From AEGEAN-183 sp964342745 (GTDB lineage Bacteria > Pseudomonadota > Gammaproteobacteria > Magnimaribacterales > Magnimaribacteraceae), in the NCBI GenBank assembly GCA_964342745.1, contig CAYFFW010000006.1:1-56396 (forward strand): a stretch of 56,396 nucleotides of DNA, read 5' to 3'. Position 1 is the stretch's first letter, and every line of letters starts with the position of its first letter. The notes beneath the pieces were generated by a model, which had not been told where the DNA came from, did not search any database, and was given only the letters and a program-made list of their open reading frames with translations. Below are positions 24,504 through 33,016 of this stretch, piece by piece. Made by a program: the position numbers and the translations under genes.

Positions 24504-26295
24504 ATCTTTCAGGATCTAAAGAAAGCATTAACTTCTTACCAAAAATTGCAGGGCTGCCTTCTATAAGATCTGTAATAAATTGTGCGCTGATAGGTGCACT
24601 AACAGTGCCCCTAGAGCCATGACCAATATTTAAAAAAACTCCTTTATACTCCCCTAAAATAGGCAAATGATCTGGTGTTGTAGATCTGTATCCAAAATCT
24701 GAGCCAATAATTTGAATTTTTTCATCAATAATATCCTCTAGTTTTTCTATATTTTCTTTATCTTCATCTGGATTGATCTCATTTATATAGTCTTTGGAAT
24801 AAGTAGAACCAACAATTAATGAATTTTCTGAAGTTGGAGATATATAACCTCGACCACAAATGGGAACTTTTAGTTTCTTAAGTCTTTTCTCTTTTTTTAT
24901 GTAAGTTACTTGACCTCTTTTTTTTGATATGCCTTTTAGGTCTATTAATTTTTCATAGCCAAAAGAGTTACATAAACATACATTATCAAAAGAATAAGTA
25001 TTGTTTAATGAAGACACTTCATTTTTTGAAACGTTTATAACTTCTTCACGTACTAGCTTAATAGCAGGGTCTTTCAATATATCTAGTATTAAATTTTTTG
25101 GATTCATCCATCCTGCTTCTTTAAAAAATAAGCCCCCTTGTTTTAAAGTTATTCCACTTAAAGCTCTAGCCTCTTCTTTGTTTATCCTTTTAAAGATTCT
25201 TGTATCTTTTCTTGATCTTTCAAGCTCATTAAATCTTTTTTTGGTATTTTCATCATGATCTAAAAGAATTATCCCAGTTTTATGCCAATGCGAAGTGTTT
25301 AAAGAGTCATAGAATTTAGTTGAATACAAATATGAATGTAAGCAAAAAAGTGAATAAGATGAATTGAATGCAGATAGTCTAGGGTAGAGGGTAAGAGCTT
25401 CAAAAGAAGAAGGGCCTTTATTAAAATCATTATCTTTTTCAAAAATTGTAACTTTATGACCTTTTTTGCAAAGTTTTTTTGCCAATAATGAGCCTGCAAT
25501 TCCTGCACCAATTATTGCAATACTCTTTTTATGATTAAATTTATTTAGACTCTTTTTACTACTTGATTTAGCTATCAGCATATGTTTTTTATTTTCAAAA
25601 CCTTTAGTTTTGTTTACTTTAAAACTATTAGTATCTAATTTCTCAACAACATGTTTTGAAGAAGAGAAAGTTGAATAAGTTGTCTCTTTATTACTTAATT
25701 TGAATAAAGATTTAAATACGGACTGGGACCACATTTCTTTATTCTTACTTGGGCTAAAACCATCGTGAAATATCGCATCAAATGAATTCTGTTTTTCATT
25801 TAAGTCTTTTAAAGAATCAGCTACTTCTCCAAGATAAATAGATAAACTTACTTTTTCTTTAACGAATTCAATCCTATGAAGGCCCTTACAATTAATGGGG
25901 TAATTCTCTAGCAGTTTTTTTGAATATAAATTGATCTCTTTATATTCTTTTAGGGTTTTATCTATATCTTCAAAAGCTAAGGGGTGCTTTTCTATAGCTA
26001 CATAATTTAACCAACTATCTGATTTATTAACCTTTACCCATCTTTTAAGAGTTGTGGTGAAGTTTAAGGCTGCTCCAAATCCTAGCTCTAAAATATTAAA
26101 GTCTTGCCTAGATTCAAGTAGTTCCCATCGCTTAACAAGTTTATTAGCTGAAATAAAGACATACTCAGCTTCTTCAATAGCTCTGCCCTTGTAAAAGTAA
26201 AGATCGTTAAATTCTAGTGAAAAAGGTTCCTTAGAATTCCAGGTTAGTAGTGCCTCCTCTATAAAAAGAGGAGACTCCTTATGATCTTCTAGAAT
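24487..26295 (-). CDS. mnmC: Bifunctional tRNA (mnm5s2U34) synthesis protein MnmC, non-canonical start
   Basis: MnmC converts cmnm5(s2)U34 of tRNA to mnm5(s2)U34. The FAD oxidase half removes the carboxymethyl group and the SAM methyltransferase half adds a methyl. The oxidase half begins near residue 260 with IAIIGAGIAGSLLAKKL (GxGxxG about 263-268) and ends with the GHGSRG region. Upstream the same frame is open with no stop and encodes the methyltransferase half: FSLEFNDLYF, ILELGFGAALNF (SAM loop, about 69-79) and DGFSPSKNKEMW (about 178-189). No in-frame ATG, GTG or TTG exists before nt 25734, which lies inside the gene. The start shown is an ATT at 26293-26295. An ATA at 26260-26262, 12 nt after AAGGAG, is an alternative. 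Confidence 0.85.
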   Translation of the reverse strand: MLEDHKESPLFIEEALLTWNSKEPFSLEFNDLYFYKGRAIEEAEYVFISANKLVKRWELLESRQDFNILELGFGAALNFTTTLKRWVKVNKSDSWLNYVAIEKHPLAFEDIDKTLKEYKEINLYSKKLLENYPINCKGLHRIEFVKEKVSLSIYLGEVADSLKDLNEKQNSFDAIFHDGFSPSKNKEMWSQSVFKSLFKLSNKETTYSTFSSSKHVVEKLDTNSFKVNKTKGFENKKHMLIAKSSSKKSLNKFNHKKSIAIIGAGIAGSLLAKKLCKKGHKVTIFEKDNDFNKGPSSFEALTLYPRLSAFNSSYSLFCLHSYLYSTKFYDSLNTSHWHKTGIILLDHDENTKKRFNELERSRKDTRIFKRINKEEARALSGITLKQGGLFFKEAGWMNPKNLILDILKDPAIKLVREEVINVSKNEVSSLNNTYSFDNVCLCNSFGYEKLIDLKGISKKRGQVTYIKKEKRLKKLKVPICGRGYISPTSENSLIVGSTYSKDYINEINPDEDKENIEKLEDIIDEKIQIIGSDFGYRSTTPDHLPILGEYKGVFLNIGHGSRGTVSAPISAQFITDLIEGSPAIFGKKLMLSLDPERFTKKS

Positions 26296-26299
26296 AGGC

Positions 26300-27532
26300 T
26301 TATTTATTGCTAGAGGGAATTTCGTTAAATGGGATTCCTTTATCTGCCCTCATATCTTGTGGAAGACCCAATACCTGTTCTGAAATTATATTTCTAAGAA
26401 TTTCATCAGTTCCTCCTGCTATCCTTATACCAGCAGCTCCAAAAAATCCCATTTGGTACATATTTTGTTCTGCATCAGAAGAATCTGGTCTAACTATTCC
26501 AGCAGCATCCATTAAATCCATACCAAAACTAGCAATTTCTTGCAGTTTGTTTCCACTAACTACCTTCGTTATGGATGCTTGAGGACCTGGAGTATCTCCT
26601 CTCGAAAGAGCAGAAATATTCCTATACTTAGTGTACTTTAGACCACTAGCTTGACAGTACCAATCCGCTAATTTATCTCTAACAGATCCATCTTTTATAG
26701 CTAGGTCACCGTTTAGGTCTTGACCACATGCCAGATTAAAGGCTTCTTGAAAATCTGGACCAGAAGCATCACCTACAGCTAATCTTTCATTCATTAATGT
26801 AGTTAAAGCCACTTTCCATCCATCACCTACAGCCCCCAATCTTTGTGAGTCGGGTATTTTTACATCAGTAAAATAAACTTCATTAAAGTTTGCCCCCCCC
26901 GAGATTTGTTTAATAGGTCTTACCTCTACACCAGGACTTTTCATGTCTAGAAAGAAGTAAGTTAAACCCTTGTGTTTTTGAGCCATAGGATCACTTCTGG
27001 TTACTAGAATTCCATAGTCACTATAATGTGCTCCTGAAGTCCAGATTTTTTGGCCGTTAATAGTCCAAGTATCTCCTTCAAGAACAGATTTAGTTTTTAG
27101 ACCTGCTAAATCCGATCCAGCTCCTGGTTCACTGAATAACTGACACCAAATCTCCTCTCCTTTTGCCATTGGAGGAAGGTATTTCTTTTTTTGATCTTCA
27201 GTTGCATACATCATTAGAACGGGACCAGCCATCCCTTGCCCAATTTCGAAGAAGCCACCAGGTATTCTAAATTTCGACGCTTCTTGACCCCAAATCACTC
27301 TTTCAATTGGCGTTGAGTCCCTTCCTCCATATTCTTTAGGCCAGTGCAGACAAGCCCAGCCGCCTTCGTATAATTTTGCTGCCCATTTCTTTGCTAAAGC
27401 TAAGGCATCATCCTCTCCCATACCAGGATAACTTCCAGACTCTTCATCTTCTTTAAGTGTAGCGTTGGCTTTTAACCAGTCGTTAACTTCTTTTCTAAAC
27501 TTAGCTTCTTCAGCTGTATCATTAAAATCCAT
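26300..27532 (-). CDS. Acyl-CoA dehydrogenase family protein (large partner)
   Basis: The 410-residue flavoprotein belongs to the acyl-CoA dehydrogenase superfamily, which introduces an alpha,beta double bond into acyl-CoA. Landmarks are CQLFSEPGAGSDLAGL (about 131-146), the WTINGQKIWTSGAHY strand and the C-terminal AGGTDEILRNIISEQVLGLP. The position that holds the catalytic Glu in MCAD (EGT) is Gly here (GGT), as in several family branches that act as heteromers or take the base from elsewhere. It follows the 369-residue dehydrogenase by 16 nt, and its stop lies at the probable start of mnmC. Confidence 0.9.
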   Translation of the reverse strand: MDFNDTAEEAKFRKEVNDWLKANATLKEDEESGSYPGMGEDDALALAKKWAAKLYEGGWACLHWPKEYGGRDSTPIERVIWGQEASKFRIPGGFFEIGQGMAGPVLMMYATEDQKKKYLPPMAKGEEIWCQLFSEPGAGSDLAGLKTKSVLEGDTWTINGQKIWTSGAHYSDYGILVTRSDPMAQKHKGLTYFFLDMKSPGVEVRPIKQISGGANFNEVYFTDVKIPDSQRLGAVGDGWKVALTTLMNERLAVGDASGPDFQEAFNLACGQDLNGDLAIKDGSVRDKLADWYCQASGLKYTKYRNISALSRGDTPGPQASITKVVSGNKLQEIASFGMDLMDAAGIVRPDSSDAEQNMYQMGFFGAAGIRIAGGTDEILRNIISEQVLGLPQDMRADKGIPFNEIPSSNK

Positions 27533-27548
27533 AACTTTCTCCTATACC

Positions 27549-28658
27549 TTATATTTGGTTAGCTCTTTCTAAAGAGCTTATTAATTTATTTTTCCAAACA
27601 GCTTGACTGCCTATATTAGCTGCAAGCTGTCTACACCTCCTGTAATAAAGGTGACAATCAAATTCCCAAGTAAATCCCATGCCTCCATGAGTTTGAATAT
27701 TTTCTTTTGAACATTCATAAAAGGCTTTGCTAGCACTAACCCTTGAAGTAGCAGCTGCAGTTGGAAGTTCAGGAGCATTAGTACTTAATGCCCATGCACC
27801 AAAATAGCAATTAGATCTCGCTAGTTCTACAGCGATATACATGTCAGCAATTTTATGTTTTATAGCTTGAAAGGAGGCAATAGGCCTACCAAAAGCAAAT
27901 CTTCCCATGGCATATTCTTTTGCCATCTCCATACAAGCTTCAGCCCCTCCAAGCTGCTCAAAAGCAAACAGAACAGCTGCCCTATCTAATATTTCTTGCA
28001 AAGCAGTCCAGCCATCATCATGATTTAATATTTCAACATCTACATTTTTAAATTCTAAAGAAGCGTGGGATCTAGATGGGTCTAAAGTAGTCTGGTTGGT
28101 AATTTCGACTCCTTTTGAAAAAAGGTCTACAAGACAAAGCACTACTTTGTCATCATCTTTTGCAGAAACGACAGCAAAATTAGCTATGTCCCCATCTGTT
28201 ACTGCTATCTTAGTGCCATTCAATTTATTATTTTTTACATTACAACTTAAATTTTCAGGTGTGGGTGCGGTTAAGCTTTCTGTATGAGCTAAAGTTCCAA
28301 TAATTTCTCCAGAAGCCAATTTTGATAAGTAATTTTGTTGTTGATCTTTGGAGCCATAATTTATCAACGCTTCTGTAGCTAGATAAACACTAGAAGAAAA
28401 AGGTGTGGGAGCTAAGCTTCTTCCAAGTTCTTCAGCAATTACACATAGCTCAAGATAACCAAGACCCAGACCGTCAAATTCTTCTGGAATTGTAGTTGCA
28501 GTCCAGCCCATCTCAATTACCATTTTCCAAAGTGAGTCATCATGAGTTTGCTCTCCCTCTAAAACCGCTCTTGCTTTTTTTACGGATTCCTCATTTTCTA
28601 AAAATTTGCGGGCCTGATCTTTCAAAAGCATTTGATCAGATGAAAATTCAAAATTCAT
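27549..28658 (-). CDS. Acyl-CoA dehydrogenase family protein (small partner)
   Basis: The 369-residue protein has the acyl-CoA dehydrogenase fold: an N-terminal helical domain, a beta domain and the C-terminal helices. The segments MAKEYAMGRFAFGRPIASFQAIKHKIADM and THGGMGFTWEFDCHLYYRR are diagnostic. The C-terminus lacks the EGT catalytic element and the LxxxI tail of MCAD. Together with the adjacent larger gene, this looks like the two-gene alpha2beta2 dehydrogenases known from sterol and bulky acyl-CoA degradation. That pairing is inferred from adjacency. Confidence 0.88.
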   Translation of the reverse strand: MNFEFSSDQMLLKDQARKFLENEESVKKARAVLEGEQTHDDSLWKMVIEMGWTATTIPEEFDGLGLGYLELCVIAEELGRSLAPTPFSSSVYLATEALINYGSKDQQQNYLSKLASGEIIGTLAHTESLTAPTPENLSCNVKNNKLNGTKIAVTDGDIANFAVVSAKDDDKVVLCLVDLFSKGVEITNQTTLDPSRSHASLEFKNVDVEILNHDDGWTALQEILDRAAVLFAFEQLGGAEACMEMAKEYAMGRFAFGRPIASFQAIKHKIADMYIAVELARSNCYFGAWALSTNAPELPTAAATSRVSASKAFYECSKENIQTHGGMGFTWEFDCHLYYRRCRQLAANIGSQAVWKNKLISSLERANQI

Positions 28659-28776
28659 TACTTCTCCTATTCTTTAAAACTTTTTAAATTTACTTTCAAT
28701 CTTATTAGCATATTGTATCTACGAAGAAATATAATGAAAGACTAAAATAACTTTAAAGGCATATTGCTATCAAATC

Positions 28777-29436
28777 TTGAATTCACGAGACATAAAACCT
28801 GTAAGATCAGAATCTTCTGATAATCGAAAGAAAAGAAGTATAGGAGGAAGTAGTATACTTTTTGCTTCTTTATTGGGTTTAATTAACTTAGGAGGCTTAT
28901 TAGTTTTAGGGCTGTGGTTTTTTAACGCCTCTGGGTATCAACAAGAAACAGGTCAAAATTTTGTTGAAAGACTAAGTGTTTTAGAAGAGGAAATTAATTC
29001 AGTAAAAAATTTGAATAAAGAATCCTTCGCTTCAACAGAGGAAGAAGTAAAATTTATCAATAAAGAAATAAGAAAACTTTGGGATTTAAGTAATAAGAGA
29101 AACAGGAAAAATATTGATTCTTTAAAACTCCAGCTTACAGAAATAGAATCTTTAACTGAAGATCTTTCCAAAACCAACAACTCAATTCTGGCTAAACAAA
29201 GAGCAATAAATCTAGAATTAGCAAAGTTAGAAAAGTCTCAATCTGACTTAAATACAAAATTATCAAGAGATAATTCTTCTCTTTCAGATTCAAATCTCGA
29301 AAATAGGATTAAAGAACATAACGAAGCTATAAAATCATTTGATTCTTTCAGGATACAAATTAATAGGTCTTTAATGGAAATTGAAGAGAAAGTTAATGAG
29401 CTAAGAATTGAAGTTCAAGAATTAGATAATCTTTAG
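28777..29436 (+). CDS. Membrane-anchored coiled-coil protein, unknown function
   Basis: I do not recognise a family. The 219-residue protein has a short basic N-terminus (RKKRS), one membrane helix (about 26-49, SILFASLLGLINLGGLLVLG) and then an almost continuous coiled coil rich in Lys, Glu, Ser and Leu up to the C-terminus. The topology is probably N-in with a periplasmic coiled coil. The start is a TTG at 28777 with no obvious ribosome site; no ATG is available upstream. It stands between a divergent dehydrogenase gene and tRNA-Leu. Confidence 0.65.
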   Translation: MNSRDIKPVRSESSDNRKKRSIGGSSILFASLLGLINLGGLLVLGLWFFNASGYQQETGQNFVERLSVLEEEINSVKNLNKESFASTEEEVKFINKEIRKLWDLSNKRNRKNIDSLKLQLTEIESLTEDLSKTNNSILAKQRAINLELAKLEKSQSDLNTKLSRDNSSLSDSNLENRIKEHNEAIKSFDSFRIQINRSLMEIEEKVNELRIEVQELDNL

Positions 29437-29460
29437 ATTTTTAATTTTTTTCCCTTATCT

Positions 29461-29466
29461 TATAAT
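29461..29466 (+). promoter_or_regulatory. -10 element of the tRNA-Leu promoter
   Basis: A perfect TATAAT lies 14 nt before the mature 5' end of tRNA-Leu. Transcription would start about 7 nt downstream of it. I find no good -35 hexamer at the expected spacing. Confidence 0.6.
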
Positions 29467-29480
29467 GCAGCATCTTTTTT

Positions 29481-29565
29481 GCGGATGTGGTGGAATTGGT
29501 AGACACGCTAGATTTAGGTTCTAGTGCCGAAAGGCGTGGGGGTTCAAGTCCCTCCATCCGTACCA
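29481..29565 (+). tRNA. tRNA-Leu (anticodon TAG)
   Basis: The 85-nt gene has a long variable arm as expected for tRNA-Leu. The acceptor is GCGGATG/CATCCGT, with a G-U closing pair. The anticodon stem is CTAGA/TCTAG with loop TTTAGGT, giving anticodon TAG, which reads CUA. The T-arm GGGGG TTCAAGT is intact and the 3' CCA is encoded. The convergent LysR gene ends 2 nt later. Confidence 0.95.
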
Positions 29566-29567
29566 GA

Positions 29568-30476
29568 TTATCTTTTTCCTTGAATTTTTCCATAGGTACT
29601 AAAGATAAGTTTCCTCATCCATTTATTTGCTGGATCTGAATCTTTATTTGCATGCCAATATAAGTGGAGCACCAATGGGTTTATCTTGAAGGGGAGTTGT
29701 AAAACCTTAAAGTCCCTTCCTCTTGCAAAACTTTTAATAGTCGTCATGGCCAGATTTGATTGATCAATAATATAAGGTGCAACTAAAAAATGTTGAGCTC
29801 TCAAGGCTATACGTCTTGTTAAACCTAATCTATTTAAGGTTGTATCAACATGTCCGAGACCTGAAGCTCTTTTTGAGATGTGTATATGAGATAAGCCTAA
29901 ATAATCTTCTAGACTGATTTTTTTCTTTTTGGCTATAGGGTGTTTCTTGTTTACTACTAAAACATAATCATCTTGATATATTTTTTTATTTCGTAAGTTA
30001 GAGTCTGAATGAATTGGTGGATCAATTGCAAAATCGATATTGGCTGCAGCAAGTTCTTTTGGGGTTTCTGTTCTTGGAGTTAGATAACTTTGTACGTCTA
30101 TTTCTGGTGCTGAGTTAGATATATTTTTAATTAATTCAGGCAGTAGCCTGTATTCTGAAGTGTCGCCAATTGAAATTTTGAAAGTTGCTTTTGCAGTTTT
30201 GGGGTTAAAGGTTTCTGAGTCCGTAATAGAATTTCTAATTAAATCTAAGGCAACTCTTATATCTCCAATCATATTTTCAGCAACCGGAGTAGGCGTCATA
30301 CCACTCGAACCTCTTACAAAGAGTTCATCTTTAAATTGATCTCTTAATCTTGAAAGAGCATTACTAACAGCAGGTTGAGTGATTCCCAAAACCTGACCAG
30401 CTTTTGTAAGGTTTTTTTCAGTATAGATAACATCAAATACCACAAAAAGATTTAGATCTTTATCACTTAAATTCAT
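29568..30476 (-). CDS. LysR-type transcriptional regulator
   Basis: The 302-residue protein has the N-terminal winged helix-turn-helix (about 6-65, with LTKAGQVLGITQPAVSNALSRLR) and a periplasmic-binding-like effector domain (about 90-290). The opening MNLSDKDLNLFVVFDVIYTEKNLTKA resembles the NodD/LeuO-like branch. It is divergent from an acyl-CoA dehydrogenase across 111 nt, where a CACTAT-N11-ATAGTG operator lies (30528-30550). It probably controls itself and that neighbour in response to a small effector, perhaps an acyl-CoA or acid related to the dehydrogenase substrate. Confidence 0.92.
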   Translation of the reverse strand: MNLSDKDLNLFVVFDVIYTEKNLTKAGQVLGITQPAVSNALSRLRDQFKDELFVRGSSGMTPTPVAENMIGDIRVALDLIRNSITDSETFNPKTAKATFKISIGDTSEYRLLPELIKNISNSAPEIDVQSYLTPRTETPKELAAANIDFAIDPPIHSDSNLRNKKIYQDDYVLVVNKKHPIAKKKKISLEDYLGLSHIHISKRASGLGHVDTTLNRLGLTRRIALRAQHFLVAPYIIDQSNLAMTTIKSFARGRDFKVLQLPFKINPLVLHLYWHANKDSDPANKWMRKLIFSTYGKIQGKR

Positions 30477-30527
30477 TCTTTTATATGCACAATCATTGAG
30501 TTAAACTCGAAGTTAGTTTTTAAAAAG

Positions 30528-30550
30528 CACTATCATTCTAACTTATAGTG
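30528..30550. promoter_or_regulatory. LysR-type operator (CACTAT-N11-ATAGTG)
   Basis: A perfect inverted repeat of six bases is separated by 11 nt and matches the T-N11-A rule for LysR boxes. It lies midway between the divergent LysR and acyl-CoA dehydrogenase genes, 37 nt before the latter's start. Confidence 0.75.
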
Positions 30551-30587
30551 TATAAAAAGAATAATTTATAAAACTTATAAGGAGAAA

Positions 30588-31811
30588 ATGATGAATTTGG
30601 ATAGTTCAGATAGATCAAAAGAATTGGGACTTAGAATTTCTCAATTTATGGATGAACATATCTTTCCATCGGAACAAATTTATGCAGATCAGATGGAAGA
30701 GTTTGCTAAGAAAGGAAATAGGTGGCAGATACCTAAAATTATCGAAGATAAAAAGCAGATTGCTAAACAAGAAGGTTTATGGAATTTATTTCTTCCTGAA
30801 AATCCGATGGGAGAAAGCATGAGCAATCTAGATTATGCTCCATTAGCTGAACTAATGGGAAGGTCAGGGATTGCTTCAGAGATATTTAATTGTTCTGCTC
30901 CTGATACAGGCAACATGGAAGTTATTGCCCAGTATGGATCGCCTGAGCAGCAAGAACGATGGTTAAAGCCTTTACTTGATGGTGAAATAAGATCAGCTTT
31001 CGGAATGACTGAACCAAATGTAGCTTCTTCTGATGCAACTAATATAGGAAGTTCGATTGTAGCTGATGGAGATGATTATGTAATAAATGGTGAAAAGTGG
31101 TGGACATCTGGAGCAGGGGACCCGCGTTGTAAGATAATTGTTTTTATGGGAGTTACCAATCCGGATAACCCAAAACATCAAAGACAATCACAGATCTTAG
31201 TGCCGATGGATACTCCAGGAGTAGAGATAAAGAGAATGATGACAGTATTTGGTTCAGATGATGCTCCTCATGGGCATGCTCACATGAAATTTACAGACGT
31301 AAGGGTTCCAAAAGATAACCTATTGTTAGGAGAAGGTAGGGGTTTTGAGATTGCGCAAGGAAGATTAGGACCAGGAAGAATACATCATTGTATGAGAACA
31401 ATTGGGTCCGCAGAAAGAGCATTAGAATTGCTTTGTAAAAGATCTACTTCGAGAATAGCTTTTGGAAAGCCTTTATCTGAGCTAGGCGGAAACTATGATG
31501 TCATAGCAGATTGTCGAACAGAAATAGAGATGTGCAGACTTTTAACCCTTAAGGCTGCTTATATGATGGATACTGTCGGAAATAAAGTGGCTAGAAGCGA
31601 AATTGCTCAGATAAAAGTAGCTGTTCCTAATATGGCCTTAAGGGTTATAGATAAAGCAATACAGATCCATGGAGGCGCAGGAGTATCACAAGATACACCT
31701 CTTGCTAGACTTTATGCTGGGCAGAGAACACTAAGAATTGCTGATGGCCCTGATGAGGTGCATAGAAGAACTATAGCCAGAATTGAGTTGACAAAATATA
31801 ACGAAGATTAA
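30588..31811 (+). CDS. Acyl-CoA dehydrogenase (ACAD10/11-like)
   Basis: The 407-residue protein is an acyl-CoA dehydrogenase of the ACAD10/11-like branch. Diagnostic pieces are FGMTEPNVASSDATNI (FAD/substrate region, about 138-153), WWTSGAGDPRCK and the C-terminal IADGPDEVHRRTIARIEL. A ribosome site GGAG sits 3 nt before the ATG at 30588 and 6 nt before a second in-frame ATG at 30591, so the latter may be used. The gene is divergent from a LysR regulator and is the probable regulated target. Its stop overlaps the stop of the convergent hydrolase within a shared TTAA. Confidence 0.92.
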   Translation: MMNLDSSDRSKELGLRISQFMDEHIFPSEQIYADQMEEFAKKGNRWQIPKIIEDKKQIAKQEGLWNLFLPENPMGESMSNLDYAPLAELMGRSGIASEIFNCSAPDTGNMEVIAQYGSPEQQERWLKPLLDGEIRSAFGMTEPNVASSDATNIGSSIVADGDDYVINGEKWWTSGAGDPRCKIIVFMGVTNPDNPKHQRQSQILVPMDTPGVEIKRMMTVFGSDDAPHGHAHMKFTDVRVPKDNLLLGEGRGFEIAQGRLGPGRIHHCMRTIGSAERALELLCKRSTSRIAFGKPLSELGGNYDVIADCRTEIEMCRLLTLKAAYMMDTVGNKVARSEIAQIKVAVPNMALRVIDKAIQIHGGAGVSQDTPLARLYAGQRTLRIADGPDEVHRRTIARIELTKYNED

Positions 31812-32812
31812 TTCATCATCTCCTTTAGATTTAAACAAATTTCATCCAAGGCTTCAGGTACACCTGGAATGTAGCTCATGTTAGCAAAGCCATGGACAAA
31901 TCCTTCATTTTCTTGGTGAAATACTTTATTTCCAGAAGACAGTAATTTATTGGCATATTCATCTCCTTCATCACGCAGAGGGTCAAAACCTGCTGTTGAA
32001 ACTATTGCAGGAGGTAAACCAGAAAGGTCTTGTGACAATAGGGGAGACACGAGAGGATTATGTATTTCTTCTAAAGAGTTTAAATAGTGTTTTCTAAACC
32101 AAATCATTGCTTCTTTTGTTAGAAAAAAACCTTCAGCGCACTCATCTATAGAATCTTTTTTTAAATGCAGGTCTGTAACTGGATAAAATAAGAGTTGCAT
32201 CTTTGGTAAAACTTTTCCTTCATCCCTTCTCTTTAAACAAAGTGCTGCAGTTATATTTCCACCAGCACTATCACCACCAGCAGAAATCTTATTTTTATCA
32301 ACATTTAAAGAATCAGAGTTATTTATTACCCATTCATAGGCTTTTTCACAATCTTCCAAAGGGATAGGAAATTTAAACTCAGGAGATAGTCGATAGTCTA
32401 CAGAGAAAATTCTTGCATCTAGTTTTTCACAAAGGAGGCCTGTAAGCTGATGATGGGTTTCTAAGTCACCTATAACCCAGCCACCACCATGGAAATAGAC
32501 TAAAGCAGCTGATTTATCTGAAATAGAGTTAGAAAAATACTCTCTTACAGTTATAGTTGAGTCTTCTACTTCAACTTTATGATCTTTCCAATCGATAGAA
32601 GAAGGAAATTCTGAAGACATAGAATTTTGTTGCAAGTAATAAGCCCTGAATTCTTCAGGTGTAATATTTTCCCAGTTTGTAACCATATTCTCAGTTAGCT
32701 TAAGTAACAGCTGAAAAGGGGCATGAAGTTTTCTTTCTCCTAATTGAATTTGCTTCTTTCTTGACAACAAAATTAATAACCAATTAGGAAGAGACAATAA
32801 TAATTTAATCAT
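31808..32812 (-). CDS. Alpha/beta hydrolase, hormone-sensitive-lipase family
   Basis: The 334-residue protein is an esterase/lipase of the HSL (family IV) group. The oxyanion-hole motif HGGGWVIGD lies near 104, the nucleophile Ser182 in GGDSAGG, the acid Asp277 in GFDPLRDEG and the His307 in GFVHGF. It hydrolyses short- to medium-chain esters. No clear signal peptide is seen, although the N-terminus is hydrophobic (LLLSLPNWLLILLS). Convergent with the acyl-CoA dehydrogenase, it may supply acyl groups to the same pathway. Confidence 0.9.
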   Translation of the reverse strand: MIKLLLSLPNWLLILLSRKKQIQLGERKLHAPFQLLLKLTENMVTNWENITPEEFRAYYLQQNSMSSEFPSSIDWKDHKVEVEDSTITVREYFSNSISDKSAALVYFHGGGWVIGDLETHHQLTGLLCEKLDARIFSVDYRLSPEFKFPIPLEDCEKAYEWVINNSDSLNVDKNKISAGGDSAGGNITAALCLKRRDEGKVLPKMQLLFYPVTDLHLKKDSIDECAEGFFLTKEAMIWFRKHYLNSLEEIHNPLVSPLLSQDLSGLPPAIVSTAGFDPLRDEGDEYANKLLSSGNKVFHQENEGFVHGFANMSYIPGVPEALDEICLNLKEMMN

Positions 32813-32881
32813 AAATTTATCCTAAACCAACTTTAACAAATTTTTACAGTTTTTTTTAAAACCTTTTATTTAACTTGAAAT

Positions 32882-32909
32882 TTGTGAACAAACAATAATC
32901 TATTAAAAT
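32882..32909 (+). promoter_or_regulatory. Candidate promoter for tRNA-Val
   Basis: TTGTGA at 32882-32887 and TAAAAT at 32904-32909 are separated by 16 nt. The -10 ends 9 nt before the mature tRNA 5' end. This is compact but plausible for a tRNA promoter. Confidence 0.45.
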
Positions 32910-32918
32910 ACTTAATCT

Positions 32919-32990
32919 GCGCGCTTAGCTCAGGGGTAGAGCATCTGCTCGACACGCAGAGGGTCGCTTGTTCAAATCAAGCAGTGCGCA
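32919..32990 (+). tRNA. tRNA-Val (anticodon GAC), C33 and no encoded CCA
   Basis: The 72-nt gene folds as a cloverleaf. The acceptor is GCGCGCT/AGTGCGC, the D-stem GCTC/GAGC, the anticodon stem TCTGC/GCAGA and the T-stem GCTTG/CAAGC with loop TTCAAAT. The anticodon loop reads TCGACAC, giving GAC (Val). Position 33 is C instead of the nearly universal T. The discriminator A is followed by GAG, so CCA must be added enzymatically, unlike the other two tRNAs in the window. Confidence 0.85.
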
Positions 32991-33016
32991 GAGAACTTTA
33001 TTAAGCTTCTTATTTT

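Noticed and set aside
24487..25734. Treating the FAD-dependent oxidoreductase as a complete stand-alone gene starting at the ATG at 25734
   Set aside because: The open frame continues upstream and encodes the MnmC methyltransferase domain without any stop, so the ATG is internal.
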